From assembly GCF_001425825.1 (NCBI RefSeq), contig NZ_LMDM01000017.1, positions 1 through 64,000 of the forward strand: a DNA stretch of 64,000 nucleotides. The letters run 5' to 3'. A program made the translations under genes and the position numbers. The notes beneath the pieces were generated by a model. That model ran no database searches. It saw nothing but the letters and a program-made list of their open reading frames with translations, and was not told the DNA's origin. Of the stretch, positions 43,335-53,785 are shown one piece after another (positions within the stretch are counted from its first letter, which is position 1; every line of letters starts with the position of its first letter). This DNA is from Rhizobacter sp. Root1238 (GTDB taxonomy: Bacteria > Pseudomonadota > Gammaproteobacteria > Burkholderiales > Burkholderiaceae_C).

Positions 43335-43529
43335 TCAATGCCTCTGCTTCAGAAAGCTCAACCGCGTGCAGGCATCCAGCGTCGTGAACTGATCGAGCCG
43401 CTTCGCACGTTGCTCGAAATCGGCCAGGTCGGCCGCCTCGCTGAGATAGCGATCGTCCCGCGCGCGGCGCGATGAGCGGCGAAAGACGAGAGACAGCGCG
43501 AGGCATGCGAAGCGCAGCAAGGTTTGCAT
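43335..43529 (-). CDS. small DUF3563-like protein
   Basis: 64 aa: MQTLLRFACLALSLVFRR, then DDRYLSEAADLADFEQRAKRLDQF, which resembles the YLxxAxDLxDLExRxRxLD core of short DUF3563 proteins common in Burkholderiales. The N-terminal part may be a membrane-associated helix. No function is known for the family. It lies head to tail with the metallopeptidase remnant, which may have been truncated against it. Confidence 0.5.
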   Translation of the reverse strand: MQTLLRFACLALSLVFRRSSRRARDDRYLSEAADLADFEQRAKRLDQFTTLDACTRLSFLKQRH

Positions 43530-43716
43530 CGAAGGTACGGGCGATTAGCGGAGCTGCGAAGTCTCGGCAGCTGGCGTATCGATGGCGTTCCATCCCGTCG
43601 CCCGATGGTCTCAGTTGTTTCGCGCCATCGCTGCAGCGCCCGCCTCCCCGACAAGCGTAGGAATCCTGCCGAAACCCGGATTGCGCCGCCCGCCGCGCCG
43701 GGCTACAAGCCATGCC

Positions 43717-45870
43717 ATGGTCTCCACGCCGTCGGCCAACTCGCTGCTGAATCCGCCGCGCCGCAAGTTCGCTGCGGTGCTGGTCGGCGCCGCGCTGGCC
43801 GCCTCGGCGCTGATCGGCTGGCTGCTGTGGACGGCCCGGCAGGATGCCATCCGGTCCGCGCAGACCACCGCGCTGAACTACGCCCGCACCCTGGAAGTGC
43901 GCATGGACGGCACCTTCCGACGCACCGATGCGGTGCTGCGGGTGCTGGCGCAGCAGGTGCCACTCGATGCGCTCGCGCCGCAGGGCGAGCTGGCCCATGC
44001 CCGGCGGCTCAATGGCGAGCTCGATGCGATGCTGCGCGATTTCGACGAGCTGATCGCGCTGCGCATCATCGACGCCCGCGGCGACCAACGCTACGTGACC
44101 TCGTCGGCCAACACACCGATGGTGAACTACGCCGACCGATCGTTCTTCCTGACCTACCAGCGCGATCCGCAGGCCGACCTGCTGTTCTCCGAGGTGGTGA
44201 TGGGCCGGGTCAGCCAGCGGCCGACGATGGTGATGACGCGGGCGCTGCGCGATGCGCAGGGCCGCTTCCACGGCGCCGCACTGGCGCCGCTGGACCTCAG
44301 CTACTTCCAGCAGCAGTTCCGCAAGCTGGACATCGGCCGCAACGGCACGGTGTTCCTGCGCCGGACCGACGCCGGGCAACTGGTACTGCGCTGGCCGCAG
44401 ATCGATGCGGAGATCAACAAGCCGATGCCCCCGAACCAGCCGATCCTGCAGGCGGTGAAGTCGGGTCAGCCGGAGACCGTCAACGAGTACGTTGCGTTCA
44501 CCGACGGCGTGCGGCGCATCTCGGGCACCGTCGTCGTGAAGGGCTACCCGTTCTTCCTGACGGTGGCGTTGAGCCACGACGAGGTGCTCGCCAACTGGCG
44601 GCGGCTGGCGCTGCTGACCGCGCTGGCCTGGGGGCTGCTGCACCTGCTGATGGTCGTGATGATCCGCCGGCTGTGGCGCAGCGACCGCGAACGCCGCTCG
44701 CTCGAGGCGCAGTTGCGCGAGTCGCAGCGCATCGAGTCGATCGGCACGCTGGCCGGCGGCATCGCGCACGACTTCAACAACATCCTGGCGGCGATCCTCG
44801 GCAACGTCGCGCTGGCGCGCGAGGACATCGGCGCCGGCCACCCGGCGCTCGCGAGCCTGGAGCAGATCCACAAGGCCAGCGTGCGCGCCCGCGACCTGGT
44901 GCAGCAGATCCTCGCGTTCGGCCGCCGCCAGCCGCAGGCGCTGGTCAACCAGCCGCTGCAGCCGCTGGTCGAGGAATCGGTGCGGCTGCTGCGCTCCACC
45001 TTGCCGGCCGGGGTGTCGCTCGCCTACCGGATGGCGCCGCAGCCCCTGCACGCCCATGCCGACGGCACCCAGGTGCAGCAGGTGCTGATGAACCTGTGCA
45101 CCAACGCCTGGCATGCGCTGCAGGGTCGGCCGGGGCGCATCGAGGTCGGGCTGGAGCCGCACGTGGTCGAGCCCGGCGCCGAGCGCGCGGCACGCACCAC
45201 GCCGCCGCTGGCCGCCGGCCACTACGCGCACCTCTGGGTGCAGGACAGCGGCTCCGGCATGGACGCGGCCACGCAGGCGCGCATCTTCGAGCCATTCTTC
45301 ACGACCAAGCCGACGGGGCAGGGCACCGGGCTCGGGCTGTCGGTGGTGCACGGCATCGTCGCGGCCCACCACGGTGCGATCCGCGTCGACAGCGAACCCG
45401 GGCTGGGCACGACGATGCACCTCTACGTGCCGACCACCGATGCGGCGCCGGACGAAGAGCCCTTGCCGGTCATCACCGCGCCGGGGGCCTTGCAGGGCGC
45501 CGGGCAGCACGTGGCCTACGTCGACGACGACGAGGTCATCGTGCTGATGGTCGAGCGGCTGTTGCTGCAAGCCGGCTACCGCGTCACCGCGTTCCGCGAT
45601 GGGCACGAGGCGGTGGCCGCCGTCGGCGCGCGGCCCTTCGCCTTCGACCTGGTGATCACCGACTTCAACATGCCCGGCTACTCGGGGCTGGACGTCGCGC
45701 AGGCGCTGCGCGACATCCGCGCCGACCTGCCGGTGGTGATCAGCTCGGGCTACATCACCGAGGAATTGCAGGCCCAGGCCGCCGCCGCAGGTGTGCGCAG
45801 CCTGATGCGCAAGCAGAACACGATGGAGGAGCTGCTGCGGCTGGTGCGGCGCGTGCTGATGACGCCGTGA
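43717..45870 (+). CDS. hybrid sensor histidine kinase with C-terminal receiver domain
   Basis: 717 aa from ATG 43717. Two membrane helices (KFAAVLVGAALAASALIGWLL and LALLTALAWGLLHLLMVVMI) flank an extracytoplasmic PDC/dCache-like sensor (residues about 40-290) with YADRSFFLTYQRDP. The kinase has H-box GGIAHDFNNILAAI, N-box MNLCTNAWHAL and G-boxes DSGSGMD and GTGLGLSV. A receiver follows: AYVDDDEVI, phosphoacceptor Asp in LVITDFNMPGY, Ser-Ser in VVISSGYI. The Lys normally after the last strand appears as MRKQN. It is monocistronic, so its output partner is elsewhere. Confidence 0.9.
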   Translation: MVSTPSANSLLNPPRRKFAAVLVGAALAASALIGWLLWTARQDAIRSAQTTALNYARTLEVRMDGTFRRTDAVLRVLAQQVPLDALAPQGELAHARRLNGELDAMLRDFDELIALRIIDARGDQRYVTSSANTPMVNYADRSFFLTYQRDPQADLLFSEVVMGRVSQRPTMVMTRALRDAQGRFHGAALAPLDLSYFQQQFRKLDIGRNGTVFLRRTDAGQLVLRWPQIDAEINKPMPPNQPILQAVKSGQPETVNEYVAFTDGVRRISGTVVVKGYPFFLTVALSHDEVLANWRRLALLTALAWGLLHLLMVVMIRRLWRSDRERRSLEAQLRESQRIESIGTLAGGIAHDFNNILAAILGNVALAREDIGAGHPALASLEQIHKASVRARDLVQQILAFGRRQPQALVNQPLQPLVEESVRLLRSTLPAGVSLAYRMAPQPLHAHADGTQVQQVLMNLCTNAWHALQGRPGRIEVGLEPHVVEPGAERAARTTPPLAAGHYAHLWVQDSGSGMDAATQARIFEPFFTTKPTGQGTGLGLSVVHGIVAAHHGAIRVDSEPGLGTTMHLYVPTTDAAPDEEPLPVITAPGALQGAGQHVAYVDDDEVIVLMVERLLLQAGYRVTAFRDGHEAVAAVGARPFAFDLVITDFNMPGYSGLDVAQALRDIRADLPVVISSGYITEELQAQAAAAGVRSLMRKQNTMEELLRLVRRVLMTP

Positions 45871-45878
45871 GGCGGCAC

Positions 45879-46544
45879 TCAGGCGGTGGCGTAGTGTTCG
45901 AGCTGCAGCAGCCAGCCGTCGAAATGGGGGCACTTCGCGCGCATGGCCGGGATGCCGATTCGCTCGGCGGCGAGCGGACCATGGAGGCCCTTTCGGTACA
46001 GCGGAAACATGGCTTGCAAGCGCTTTGACGGGGCGGTGGCCGGCCCTTCGTTGATGTCCTCGGGTGCCATGGCGTCGGCAATGGCCGCGAACGCGCCCTG
46101 CTTGTGCGGTTCAGTCAGAACGCCCGGGATGGTGACCGAATCGGAGAACAGCCAGGCTTCGTATTCGTGCAATGCGATGAAAGGCAGGAAATTCTGCTGT
46201 CCGATGGCAATGCGCAGTTCGCGCTCCACGTGTTCGACGCGTTGACGGGGCGTGCCGCCGAGAGGCCGGCTCACCATGCCGGGGAAGTCGGCCGGCAGTG
46301 CGTAGTAGTCGATCATGCTGGTGACGAGTGCCCCGCCGCTACCCTGGAGAACGCGCCGCAGGTGCTCGCGAAACTGCCCGAAGCTGCGCAAGCCACCCTT
46401 GAAGTTGGCGCCGTCCTTGACGACCTTGGTGGCCACGATCGTCGGCCGGATGTCGACACCGATCGGCTCCAGCACCTGTCGCAGCACCGTCTTGACGAAG
46501 CGTTCCTCCGTCTGGCCTTCCACGACGATCAACGCACGCTTCAC
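45879..46544 (-). CDS. DUF4276 family protein, TOPRIM-like
   Basis: 221 aa from GTG 46544, overlapping the ATPase stop (GTGA). It opens with LIVVEGQTEERFVKTVL, whose Glu (E9) is the first TOPRIM acid, and has SMIDYYALPADFPG (D79, D86) as the probable second acidic site. DUF4276 is a TOPRIM-like family regularly paired with an AAA/ABC-type ATPase, a pairing like that of OLD and PARIS-type defence nucleases. Coupled translation with its ATPase supports a two-gene module. Phage defence is a family-level inference. Confidence 0.78.
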   Translation of the reverse strand: MKRALIVVEGQTEERFVKTVLRQVLEPIGVDIRPTIVATKVVKDGANFKGGLRSFGQFREHLRRVLQGSGGALVTSMIDYYALPADFPGMVSRPLGGTPRQRVEHVERELRIAIGQQNFLPFIALHEYEAWLFSDSVTIPGVLTEPHKQGAFAAIADAMAPEDINEGPATAPSKRLQAMFPLYRKGLHGPLAAERIGIPAMRAKCPHFDGWLLQLEHYATA

Positions 46545-47635
46545 GGCCGGGCGCCCAGCACGTTCATTTCCCAGAGGTCGCCGAGCGCGTAGTGATCGAG
46601 CCATTGCGACATGTCGCTGCTGCTCAGGTGGCGGAACTCTGTTGGCCCCTCCTGACGGTCCACGGTCCACAGGTCCTCAGGTTTCAGGCGATTCACCAGC
46701 GACACCGACTGGGTGGCTGCGATCACCTGGGTTCGCTCCGACGCCGAGGAAATGAGGTCGGCCAACAGCGTGATGGCTGCGGGGTGCAAGCCCAACTCCG
46801 GCTCATCGAGCAGCACAAGCCCCGGCAACTCCGGCTGGATCAGCAGCGTGACCAGGCAGATGAATCGCAGCGTGCCGTCGGAGAGGGCGTGCGCATTCAT
46901 GTAAGCGTCGCTGCCGCGCTCGCGCCATTCGAGGCGAATCTTCGATTCGTTCAGGCGCGACGGCTGCAGTTGGAAATCGTCGAAGAACGGGGCAACCTGG
47001 CGGACGATCTCGACGATGTTGCGATAGTGATCCGGGTGTTTGTCGCGCATCCAGAACAGGTAGGGCGCGAGGTTTTCTGCCTGGGGCCGAAGGAAGCGGT
47101 TGTCATCGACGTCGGCCGTCAGTTTGACTGCGGCGCTGTCGCTCGTGTCGTGGAAGTGGTAGACGCGGTAGCTCTTCAAGTCGAGCATGGCTTCTTGCGC
47201 AGCAACGTGCGCCTGCCGTGCCAGCGTGGACTCTTTTGTGGGCACCGCGGCGGACACCCGTGAAGCCTTGTCGGCTTGCGTTGCTGCGTCCTTCAGCGAC
47301 GCGGTTTCGTCCTTGACCAGGAGGGTGTCGTCCGCGGTGGGCACTAGAGTAATCCCGTAGGTGCTGGCTATCTGGCCCCGAGAGAACGCTAGCGCGAAGG
47401 ACATCGATCGTGAATGCTTCTGGCCCAGGTGCAGCAGCGCATCGGCTCCACCCTTGACGCCCACATGGCCCTGCAGGTTCTCGGTCACGATCTCCCGCAG
47501 AAACCGAAACACCGAAATCAGATTCGACTTGCCGGAGCCGTTGCCACCGATGAAGACGTTCAATTTCCCAAGCGCCAGCGTCTGTTGGCGGATGGACTTG
47601 AAGTTCTCGATCGTCAGTTTTTCGAGCTGGCGCAT
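46541..47635 (-). CDS. AAA/ABC-type ATPase (AAA_21/OLD-like), partner of DUF4276 protein
   Basis: 364 aa. Starts MRQLEKLTIENFKSI, then Walker A FIGGNGSGKSNLI. The ATPase core is interrupted by a long insertion (residues about 75-240), followed by the signature-like ALSDGTLRFICLV, Walker B GLVLLDEPELGLHP and ATQS. This is the SMC/RecF-like ATPase of the AAA_21 group. The ATG at 47635 is the start of the IENFKS strand, and the DUF4276 gene overlaps the stop by four bases. Probable sensor/motor of a two-gene defence module. Confidence 0.85.
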   Translation of the reverse strand: MRQLEKLTIENFKSIRQQTLALGKLNVFIGGNGSGKSNLISVFRFLREIVTENLQGHVGVKGGADALLHLGQKHSRSMSFALAFSRGQIASTYGITLVPTADDTLLVKDETASLKDAATQADKASRVSAAVPTKESTLARQAHVAAQEAMLDLKSYRVYHFHDTSDSAAVKLTADVDDNRFLRPQAENLAPYLFWMRDKHPDHYRNIVEIVRQVAPFFDDFQLQPSRLNESKIRLEWRERGSDAYMNAHALSDGTLRFICLVTLLIQPELPGLVLLDEPELGLHPAAITLLADLISSASERTQVIAATQSVSLVNRLKPEDLWTVDRQEGPTEFRHLSSSDMSQWLDHYALGDLWEMNVLGARP

Positions 47636-47859
47636 TGAGCAAGACGGAGGCAGAGAGGGATCGGGGCGATGGTACAGGCCGGCATGCGAAGCGGGGACTG
47701 ACCAGCGCCTCTCCGGCATTTGACCTGAATTTGGTCAAAGATCGCTCTTGCGGCGCCGAAGTGCTGTTCTTAGCATCCGCTCCAAGGCGCTCGGCCCGGA
47801 CATTCCGGCTCGAAGACGACCACAGACCGGCCGAGCACGGCCGCAAGGAGACAAGCAAG

Positions 47860-49074
47860 GTGATCCGCTGGGACGATCTGTCGCCGGGTGAACTGGCTGT
47901 GCTGGAGACCGTGTTCTGGTCGGCCAGCAGCTCGCGCAGTGCGCTGGCCGCCGCATCCACCTTCTCGAAAAGCAAGGCCAACGCGGCCGTTGCCGGCCTG
48001 GTCGAGCGCGGGCTGCTCGAAGAGATCGGCCTGCAGGCCTCGTCCGGCGGGCGCCGGCCGGAGGCGCTGCGCATGAGCCGCGCGGTCGGCGTGCTGGCCT
48101 GCATCGACCTCGGCGCGACCAGCCTCGACGTCGCGATCCTGTCGCCCGACATGGGCGTGCTGGCGCACCACGCCGAGCCGGCCGATGTGCGGGCCAGCCC
48201 GGCGGTGCTGCTGTCGCGCATCCGCGAACTGCTGCGCGAGCTGCTGCAGCGCTGCGGCGCCACCCGCAAGGAGGTGATCGGCATCGGCATGGGCGTGCCC
48301 GGACCGGTGGCCTTCGGCAGCGGGCTGCTGGTCAACCCGCCGCTGATGCCGGGCTGGGAAGGCCTGTCGATCCGCGAGGTGCTGGGCGAGGACTATGCCG
48401 CGCCGGTCTTCATCGACAACGACGTCAATGTGATGGCGCTCGGCGAACTGTGGCGGCTGCACCGGCGGCTGCCGAACTTCCTGGTGGTGAAGATCGGCAC
48501 CGGCATCGGCTGCGGCATCGTCTGCCATGGCGAGGTCTACCGCGGGGCCGACGGTTCGGCCGGCGACGTCGGCCACATCTGCGTCGACCCCGACGGCCCG
48601 CGCTGCCACTGCGGCAACCTTGGCTGCGTCGAGGCAATGGCGGCCGGGCCGGCGATCTCGCGCATGGCGGTCGAGGCGGCGCAGTCGGGCCAGAGCGCGT
48701 TGCTGGCCCAGGTGCTGGCGGCGCAAGGCAGCATCTCGCCGGTCGACGTCGGCCAGGCGAGCCGCGCCGGCGACGCCGCGGCGCACGGCATCGTGCAGAA
48801 GGCCGGCACGCGGATCGGGCAGATGCTGGCGTCGATCGTCAACTTCTTCAATCCCTCGCATGTGTTCATCGGCGGGGGCATCACCGGCATCGGCCCGCTG
48901 CTGCTGGCGTCGATCCGGCAGAGCGTGTACCACCGCTCGCTGGCACTGTCGACGCGCCACCTCGACATCCAGTACGCGCCGCTCGGCGAGCGCACCGGCG
49001 TGATCGGCGCCGGCGTGCTGGCGCTGCAGGAGACGATGCGCGCGCGCGGGTCGGTTCCGGAGGCGGTGACATGA
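47860..49074 (+). CDS. ROK-family transcriptional regulator (NagC/XylR-like)
   Basis: 404 aa from GTG 47860, with AAGGAG nine bases before it. N-terminal winged HTH (LAVLETVFWSASSSRSALAAAS, then KSKANAAVAGLVERGLLEE). The ROK domain has ACIDLGATSLDVAIL (phosphate-loop DxGxT), GVPGPV, VFIDNDVNVMALGE, and the zinc-binding HICVDPDGPRCHCGNLGCVE. It precedes the sugar ABC operon on the same strand by 85 bases, so it should regulate it in response to a sugar. Confidence 0.88.
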   Translation: MIRWDDLSPGELAVLETVFWSASSSRSALAAASTFSKSKANAAVAGLVERGLLEEIGLQASSGGRRPEALRMSRAVGVLACIDLGATSLDVAILSPDMGVLAHHAEPADVRASPAVLLSRIRELLRELLQRCGATRKEVIGIGMGVPGPVAFGSGLLVNPPLMPGWEGLSIREVLGEDYAAPVFIDNDVNVMALGELWRLHRRLPNFLVVKIGTGIGCGIVCHGEVYRGADGSAGDVGHICVDPDGPRCHCGNLGCVEAMAAGPAISRMAVEAAQSGQSALLAQVLAAQGSISPVDVGQASRAGDAAAHGIVQKAGTRIGQMLASIVNFFNPSHVFIGGGITGIGPLLLASIRQSVYHRSLALSTRHLDIQYAPLGERTGVIGAGVLALQETMRARGSVPEAVT

Positions 49075-49159
49075 GGCGGGCCGAGCGCCGGGCCGCTCCC
49101 AAGCCGGCCCGCGTCCCCTCGGGGGACCGAGCGACGTACTCGTCGGGCGAGGGGTTGTC

Positions 49160-50647
49160 ATGAGCCTGCACGTTGCCTTCGGCGAGGTCACCAAGGACTT
49201 CGGCCCGGTGCGCGTGCTGCACGGCGTCAGCTTCGAGATCGAGCCGGGCCGCGTCGTCGGCCTGCTCGGCGAGAACGGCGCCGGCAAGTCGACGCTGATG
49301 AAGATCCTGTCCGGCTACGAGGCCGTCAGCGACGGCGAGCTGCGCATCGACGGCACGCCGCAGCGCTTCGCGAACTCGCGCGAAGCCGAGCGCTGCGGCA
49401 TCGTGCTGATCCACCAGGAGTTCAACCTGGCCGAGGACCTGAGCATCGCGCAGAACATCTTCCTCGGCCACGAGCGCCGCCGCGGCTGGCTGCTCGACGA
49501 TGCGGCGATGCGCGACGAAGCGCGCCGCGTGCTGCAGCAGGTGGGCCTGCAGGCCGACCCCGACACCCGGGTGCGCGAGCTGATCGTCGCCGAGAAGCAG
49601 CTGGTCGAGATCGCGAAGGCGCTGTCGCGCCAGGCGCGGCTGCTGATCATGGACGAGCCGACCGCGACGCTGACCCCGGGCGAAACCCAGCGCCTGTTCG
49701 CGCTGATCGCGCAGCTGAAGGCCGACGGCGTCACCATCGTCTACATCTCGCACAAGCTCGACGAGGTGGAGCGCATCACCGACGAGATCGTCGTGATGCG
49801 CGACGGCCGCTTCGTCACCCGGGCGCCGACCGCCGGGCTGTCGCGCCAGCAGATGGCCAACCTGATGGTCGGCCGCGAGCTGTCGGACATGTTCCCGGCG
49901 AAGTTGCCGGTGGCCGGCGCGCGCCCGCCGTTGCTGAAGGTCGAGGGCCTCAGCGTGCCCGGCTGGGCGCACGACGTGAGCTTCGAGGTGCGCCCGGGCG
50001 AGATCCTCGGTTTTGCCGGGCTGGTCGGCGCCGGCCGCACCGAGATGTTCGAAGGCTTGCTGGGCCTGCGGCCGCACCGTGTCGGCCGCATCGAGCTCAA
50101 TGGGGAAGAGCGCAAGCTGCGCAGCCCGCGCGACGCGGCGCAGCACGGCCTCACCTACCTGAGCGAGGACCGCAAGGGCAAGGGCCTGCACGTGCGGCTC
50201 TCGCTGCGCGACAACCTGACGCTGATGGACCTGGCGCGCCACACGCACCCGCTGCTCGACCCGGCCTCCGAGGAGCGCGCGCTGCAGCAGGCGGTCGCTG
50301 ATTTCGGCATCCGCACCCGGGATCTCGGCAGCCGGGCGTCGTCGCTGTCCGGCGGCAACCAGCAGAAGCTTGCGATCGCGAAGGTGCTGCAGCCGCAGCC
50401 GCGCGTGGTCGTGCTCGACGAGCCGACGCGCGGGGTCGACGTCGGCGCCAAGCGCGACATCTATTTCCTGATCCAGCGCCTGGCCGAGCAGGGCCGCGGC
50501 GTGGTCGTCATTTCATCCGAGCTGATCGAGCTGATCGGGCTGTGCCACCGCGTCGCGGTGATGCGCGCCGGCCGGCTGCAGGCCACGCTGTCGGCCGAGC
50601 ACCTGACCGAAGAGGAGTTGATAGCGCATGCCACCGGAACGCACTGA
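49160..50647 (+). CDS. sugar ABC transporter ATP-binding protein (RbsA/XylG type)
   Basis: 495 aa, double ATPase. The first domain has Walker [10 protein letters not shown] and Walker [12 protein letters not shown]. The second has a degenerate Walker A ([10 protein letters not shown]), signature [15 protein letters not shown] and [13 protein letters not shown], the hallmark of the sugar-importer ATPase family. It powers the permease encoded next, whose likely start overlaps it by 20 bases. Confidence 0.92.
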   Translation: MSLHVAFGEVTKDFGPVRVLHGVSFEIEPGRVVGLLGENGAGKSTLMKILSGYEAVSDGELRIDGTPQRFANSREAERCGIVLIHQEFNLAEDLSIAQNIFLGHERRRGWLLDDAAMRDEARRVLQQVGLQADPDTRVRELIVAEKQLVEIAKALSRQARLLIMDEPTATLTPGETQRLFALIAQLKADGVTIVYISHKLDEVERITDEIVVMRDGRFVTRAPTAGLSRQQMANLMVGRELSDMFPAKLPVAGARPPLLKVEGLSVPGWAHDVSFEVRPGEILGFAGLVGAGRTEMFEGLLGLRPHRVGRIELNGEERKLRSPRDAAQHGLTYLSEDRKGKGLHVRLSLRDNLTLMDLARHTHPLLDPASEERALQQAVADFGIRTRDLGSRASSLSGGNQQKLAIAKVLQPQPRVVVLDEPTRGVDVGAKRDIYFLIQRLAEQGRGVVVISSELIELIGLCHRVAVMRAGRLQATLSAEHLTEEELIAHATGTH

Positions 50648-51713
50648 AATGACGACCCCTCGTCCGTCGGGTACGCCGGCCGATCCGCCGGGGGGATCCG
50701 GGCCGGCTTGGGGCGGCCCGGCGCTCGGCCCGGTTGCGTCTGCCAGCAGCGCGCGCCGCTGGACCGTGAAACTGCAGACGGCCGGCCCGTGGCTCGGCCT
50801 CGTGCTGCTGTGCATCGCCGGCACGCTGCTGAACGGCGATTTCGCGACCTGGGACAACGCGATGAACGTGCTGACCCGCACCGCCTTCATCGGCATCATC
50901 GCGGTCGGCATGTGCTTCGTGATCATCAGCGGCGGCATCGACCTGTCGGTCGGCTCGATGGCGGCGCTGATCGCCGGCAGCATGATCCTGCTGATGAACG
51001 GCATCGCCGCGCAGGTCGGCTCGCCGCTGCTGACGGTGGCGATCGGCATCGTGTTCGCGCTCGCGCTCGGTGCGGTCTTCGGCCTCGCGCACGGGCTGCT
51101 CGTCACCAAGGGGCGCATCGAGCCGTTCATCGTGACGCTGGGCACGCTGGGCATCTTCCGCGCCTACCTCACGTACCTGGCCAACGGCGGCGCGATCACG
51201 CTCGACGGCAAGCTGTCCGACGTGTACAGCCCGGTCTACTACGGCAGCCTGCTCGGCGTGCCGTTCCCGATCTGGGTGTTCGCCGCGGTCGCGCTGGTCG
51301 GTGCGCTGATCCTGAACCGCACCGGCTACGGCCGCTACGTGCAGGCGATCGGTTCGAACGAGCAGGTCGCGCGCTATGCGGCGGTCAACGTCGACCGCAT
51401 CAAGGTGCTGACCTACATGCTGCTCGGCGTGTGCGTCGGCGTGGCCACCGTGCTGTACGTGCCGCGGCTGGGCTCGGCCTCGCCGACCACCGGGCTGCTG
51501 TGGGAGCTGGAAGCGATCGCCGCGGTGATCGTCGGCGGCACCGCGCTGAAGGGCGGCGAAGGCCGCATCACCGGCACCGTGGTCGGCGCGATCCTGCTCT
51601 CGGTGATCAGCAACATCCTGAACCTCACCAGCATCATCAGCGTGTACCTGAACGCCGCCGTGCAGGGCGTCGTGATCATCATCGTCGCGTTCCTCCAGAG
51701 GGGGCGGCGCTAG
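50628..51713 (+). CDS. sugar ABC transporter permease (RbsC type)
   Basis: Up to 361 aa (an alternative ATG is at 50649). A Pro/Gly-rich cytoplasmic N-terminus is followed by about nine helices with the family signature [15 protein letters not shown] and [38 protein letters not shown] and [19 protein letters not shown]. Inner-membrane permease of a ribose/xylose/allose-type importer. Overlaps the ATPase gene and precedes the binding-protein gene. Confidence 0.9.
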   Translation: MPPERTEMTTPRPSGTPADPPGGSGPAWGGPALGPVASASSARRWTVKLQTAGPWLGLVLLCIAGTLLNGDFATWDNAMNVLTRTAFIGIIAVGMCFVIISGGIDLSVGSMAALIAGSMILLMNGIAAQVGSPLLTVAIGIVFALALGAVFGLAHGLLVTKGRIEPFIVTLGTLGIFRAYLTYLANGGAITLDGKLSDVYSPVYYGSLLGVPFPIWVFAAVALVGALILNRTGYGRYVQAIGSNEQVARYAAVNVDRIKVLTYMLLGVCVGVATVLYVPRLGSASPTTGLLWELEAIAAVIVGGTALKGGEGRITGTVVGAILLSVISNILNLTSIISVYLNAAVQGVVIIIVAFLQRGRR

Positions 51714-51797
51714 AACCATTTCACCCGGCCGGCAACGGCCTTGTTCCGCAGAGACCCCGATCGAGTCCCGATCGACACACAACAGGAGACGAGTTCC

Positions 51798-52748
51798 ATG
51801 AAGTTCATTCCCCGCATCGTCATCGCGCTCGCAGCCCTCGCGGCCGGCACCGGCGCGTTCGCCCAGGACAAGGTCGTGATGGGCGTGTCCATCCCGGCGG
51901 CCACGCACGGCTGGGCCGGCGGCGTCGTCTACTGGGCCAACCGCACCAAGGCGGAGCTCGAGAAGGCCCACCCCGGCCTGCAGGTGATCGTGAAGACCGC
52001 CGGCTCGGCCTCGGAGCAGGCCAACCAGGTGCAGGACCTGCAGACGGTCAACAAGATCAACACGCTGGTGATCCTGCCCTTCGAATCGGCGCCGCTGACG
52101 CAGCCGGTCGCGCAGGTCAAGGCCAAGGGCGTGTACGTGACGGTGGTCGACCGCGGCCTGACCGACACCAGCGCGCAGAACGCCTACGTGGCCGGCGACA
52201 ACCCCGGCTTCGGCAAGGTGGCCGCCGAGTACATGGCCAAGGCCATGGGTGGCAAGGGCAACGTGGTGATCCTGCGCGGCATCCCGACGGTGATCGACAA
52301 CCAGCGCGTCGATGCCTTCAACGCGGTGATGAAGACGCATCCGGACATCAAGGTGCTGGACGCCAAGCACGGCAACTGGAACCGCGACGATGCCTTCAAG
52401 GTGATGCAGGACTACCTGACGCGCTTCAAGCAGATCGATGCGGTGTGGGCGTCGGATGACGACATGGCGGTGGGCGTGCAGAAGGCCATCGAGCAGGCCA
52501 AGCGCAGCGACGTGAAGCTGGTGATCGGCGGCGCCGGTTCGAAGGACTACATCAAGAAGGTGATGGACGGCGACAAGATCGTCAGCGCCGACGTGACCTA
52601 CTCGCCCAGCATGATCGCCGACGCGATGAAGATGACGGCCGAGGCGCGCGTGAAGGGCGCCGCGATGCCGGCCACCACGATCATCCCGTCGGTGCTGATC
52701 ACGAAGGACAACGCGGCCAAGTACTACGTGCCGGATTCCCCGTTCTAA
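51798..52748 (+). CDS. periplasmic sugar-binding protein of the RbsB type
   Basis: 316 aa with a signal peptide ([18 protein letters not shown]). Type I periplasmic binding fold: [76 protein letters not shown]. This belongs with the ribose/galactose-type (Peripla_BP_4) group. Located 84 bases after the permease; the order ATPase-permease-binding protein is one of the usual arrangements. Ligand unknown. Confidence 0.9.
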   Translation: MKFIPRIVIALAALAAGTGAFAQDKVVMGVSIPAATHGWAGGVVYWANRTKAELEKAHPGLQVIVKTAGSASEQANQVQDLQTVNKINTLVILPFESAPLTQPVAQVKAKGVYVTVVDRGLTDTSAQNAYVAGDNPGFGKVAAEYMAKAMGGKGNVVILRGIPTVIDNQRVDAFNAVMKTHPDIKVLDAKHGNWNRDDAFKVMQDYLTRFKQIDAVWASDDDMAVGVQKAIEQAKRSDVKLVIGGAGSKDYIKKVMDGDKIVSADVTYSPSMIADAMKMTAEARVKGAAMPATTIIPSVLITKDNAAKYYVPDSPF

Positions 52749-52773
52749 CCTCCCGTTCCAAGGAGAGCTGACC

Positions 52774-53772
52774 ATGGCCAGACCCGTCACCCTGTTCACC
52801 GGCCAGTGGGCCGACCTGTCGCTTGCCGAACTGGCGCCCCTCGCGAAATCGATGGGCTACGACGGGCTGGAGCTCGCCTGCTGGGGCGACCATTTCAACG
52901 TGCAGGAGGCGCTGCAGTCGGAACGCTACGTGGCCGACAAGCGCCGGCTGCTGGAGCAGCACGGCCTGCAGTGCTTCGCGATCGGCAACCACCTGACCGG
53001 CCAGGCGGTGTGCGACCTGATCGATGAGCGGCACAAGGCGATCCTGCCGGCCCATGTGTGGGGCGACGGCGAGCCCGAGGGCGTTCGCCGGCGCGCCGCG
53101 AAGGAGATGCAGGACACCGCGCGCGCCGCCGCGAAGTTCGGCGCGAAGACGGTGACCGGCTTCACCGGCTCGTCGATCTGGCATGCGCTGTATGCCTTCC
53201 CGCCGACGAACCAGGCGTTCTGGAACCGGGGATTCGAGGATTTCGCGGCGCGCTGGACGCCGATCCTCGACATGTTCGAGGAGGTCGACGTGAACTTCGC
53301 GCTCGAGGTGCACCCGACCGAGATCGCGTTCGACGTCGCGAGCAGCCAGCGCGCGATCGACGCGGTGAAGGGCCATGCGCGCTTCGGCTTCAACTTCGAC
53401 CCGAGCCACCTGGGCTACCAGGGCGTCGACTACGTCAAGTTCCTGCGCAGCTTCGGCCCGCGCATCTTCAACGTGCACATGAAGGACGTGTGGTGGGGCA
53501 AGGGCGACGGCACGGTCGGCGTGTTCGGCGGCCACACCAGCTTCGGCGACGCGCGGCGCTTCTGGGATTTCCGCAGCGTCGGGCGCGGCATGATCGACTT
53601 CGAGGGGATCATCGTCGCGCTGAACGACATCCGCTATGCCGGGCCGCTGAGCGTCGAGTGGGAAGACAGCCGCATGGACCGGGTGCACGGGGCCACCGAG
53701 AGCGCGGCGTTCTCGCGCCGGCTCGATTTCAAGCCGTCGGCGCGTGCGTTCGACGCGTCGTTCGAGAAGTGA
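52774..53772 (+). CDS. sugar phosphate isomerase/epimerase (AP endonuclease 2-like TIM barrel)
   Basis: 332 aa. The TIM-barrel family features are [31 protein letters not shown] (catalytic Glu), [21 protein letters not shown] and [12 protein letters not shown]. Metal-dependent isomerases/epimerases of this family act on keto-sugars. The gene is 25 bases after the binding-protein gene and 13 bases before the oxidoreductase, so it belongs to the sugar operon and probably converts the imported sugar. Which sugar is unresolved. Confidence 0.85.
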   Translation: MARPVTLFTGQWADLSLAELAPLAKSMGYDGLELACWGDHFNVQEALQSERYVADKRRLLEQHGLQCFAIGNHLTGQAVCDLIDERHKAILPAHVWGDGEPEGVRRRAAKEMQDTARAAAKFGAKTVTGFTGSSIWHALYAFPPTNQAFWNRGFEDFAARWTPILDMFEEVDVNFALEVHPTEIAFDVASSQRAIDAVKGHARFGFNFDPSHLGYQGVDYVKFLRSFGPRIFNVHMKDVWWGKGDGTVGVFGGHTSFGDARRFWDFRSVGRGMIDFEGIIVALNDIRYAGPLSVEWEDSRMDRVHGATESAAFSRRLDFKPSARAFDASFEK

Positions 53773-53785
53773 CAAGGGGCTGCTG

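Noticed and set aside
49075-49159. GC-rich spacer between the ROK regulator and the sugar ABC ATPase examined for terminator or operator
   Set aside because: No stable hairpin with U-run and no clear palindrome; no feature could be defended.
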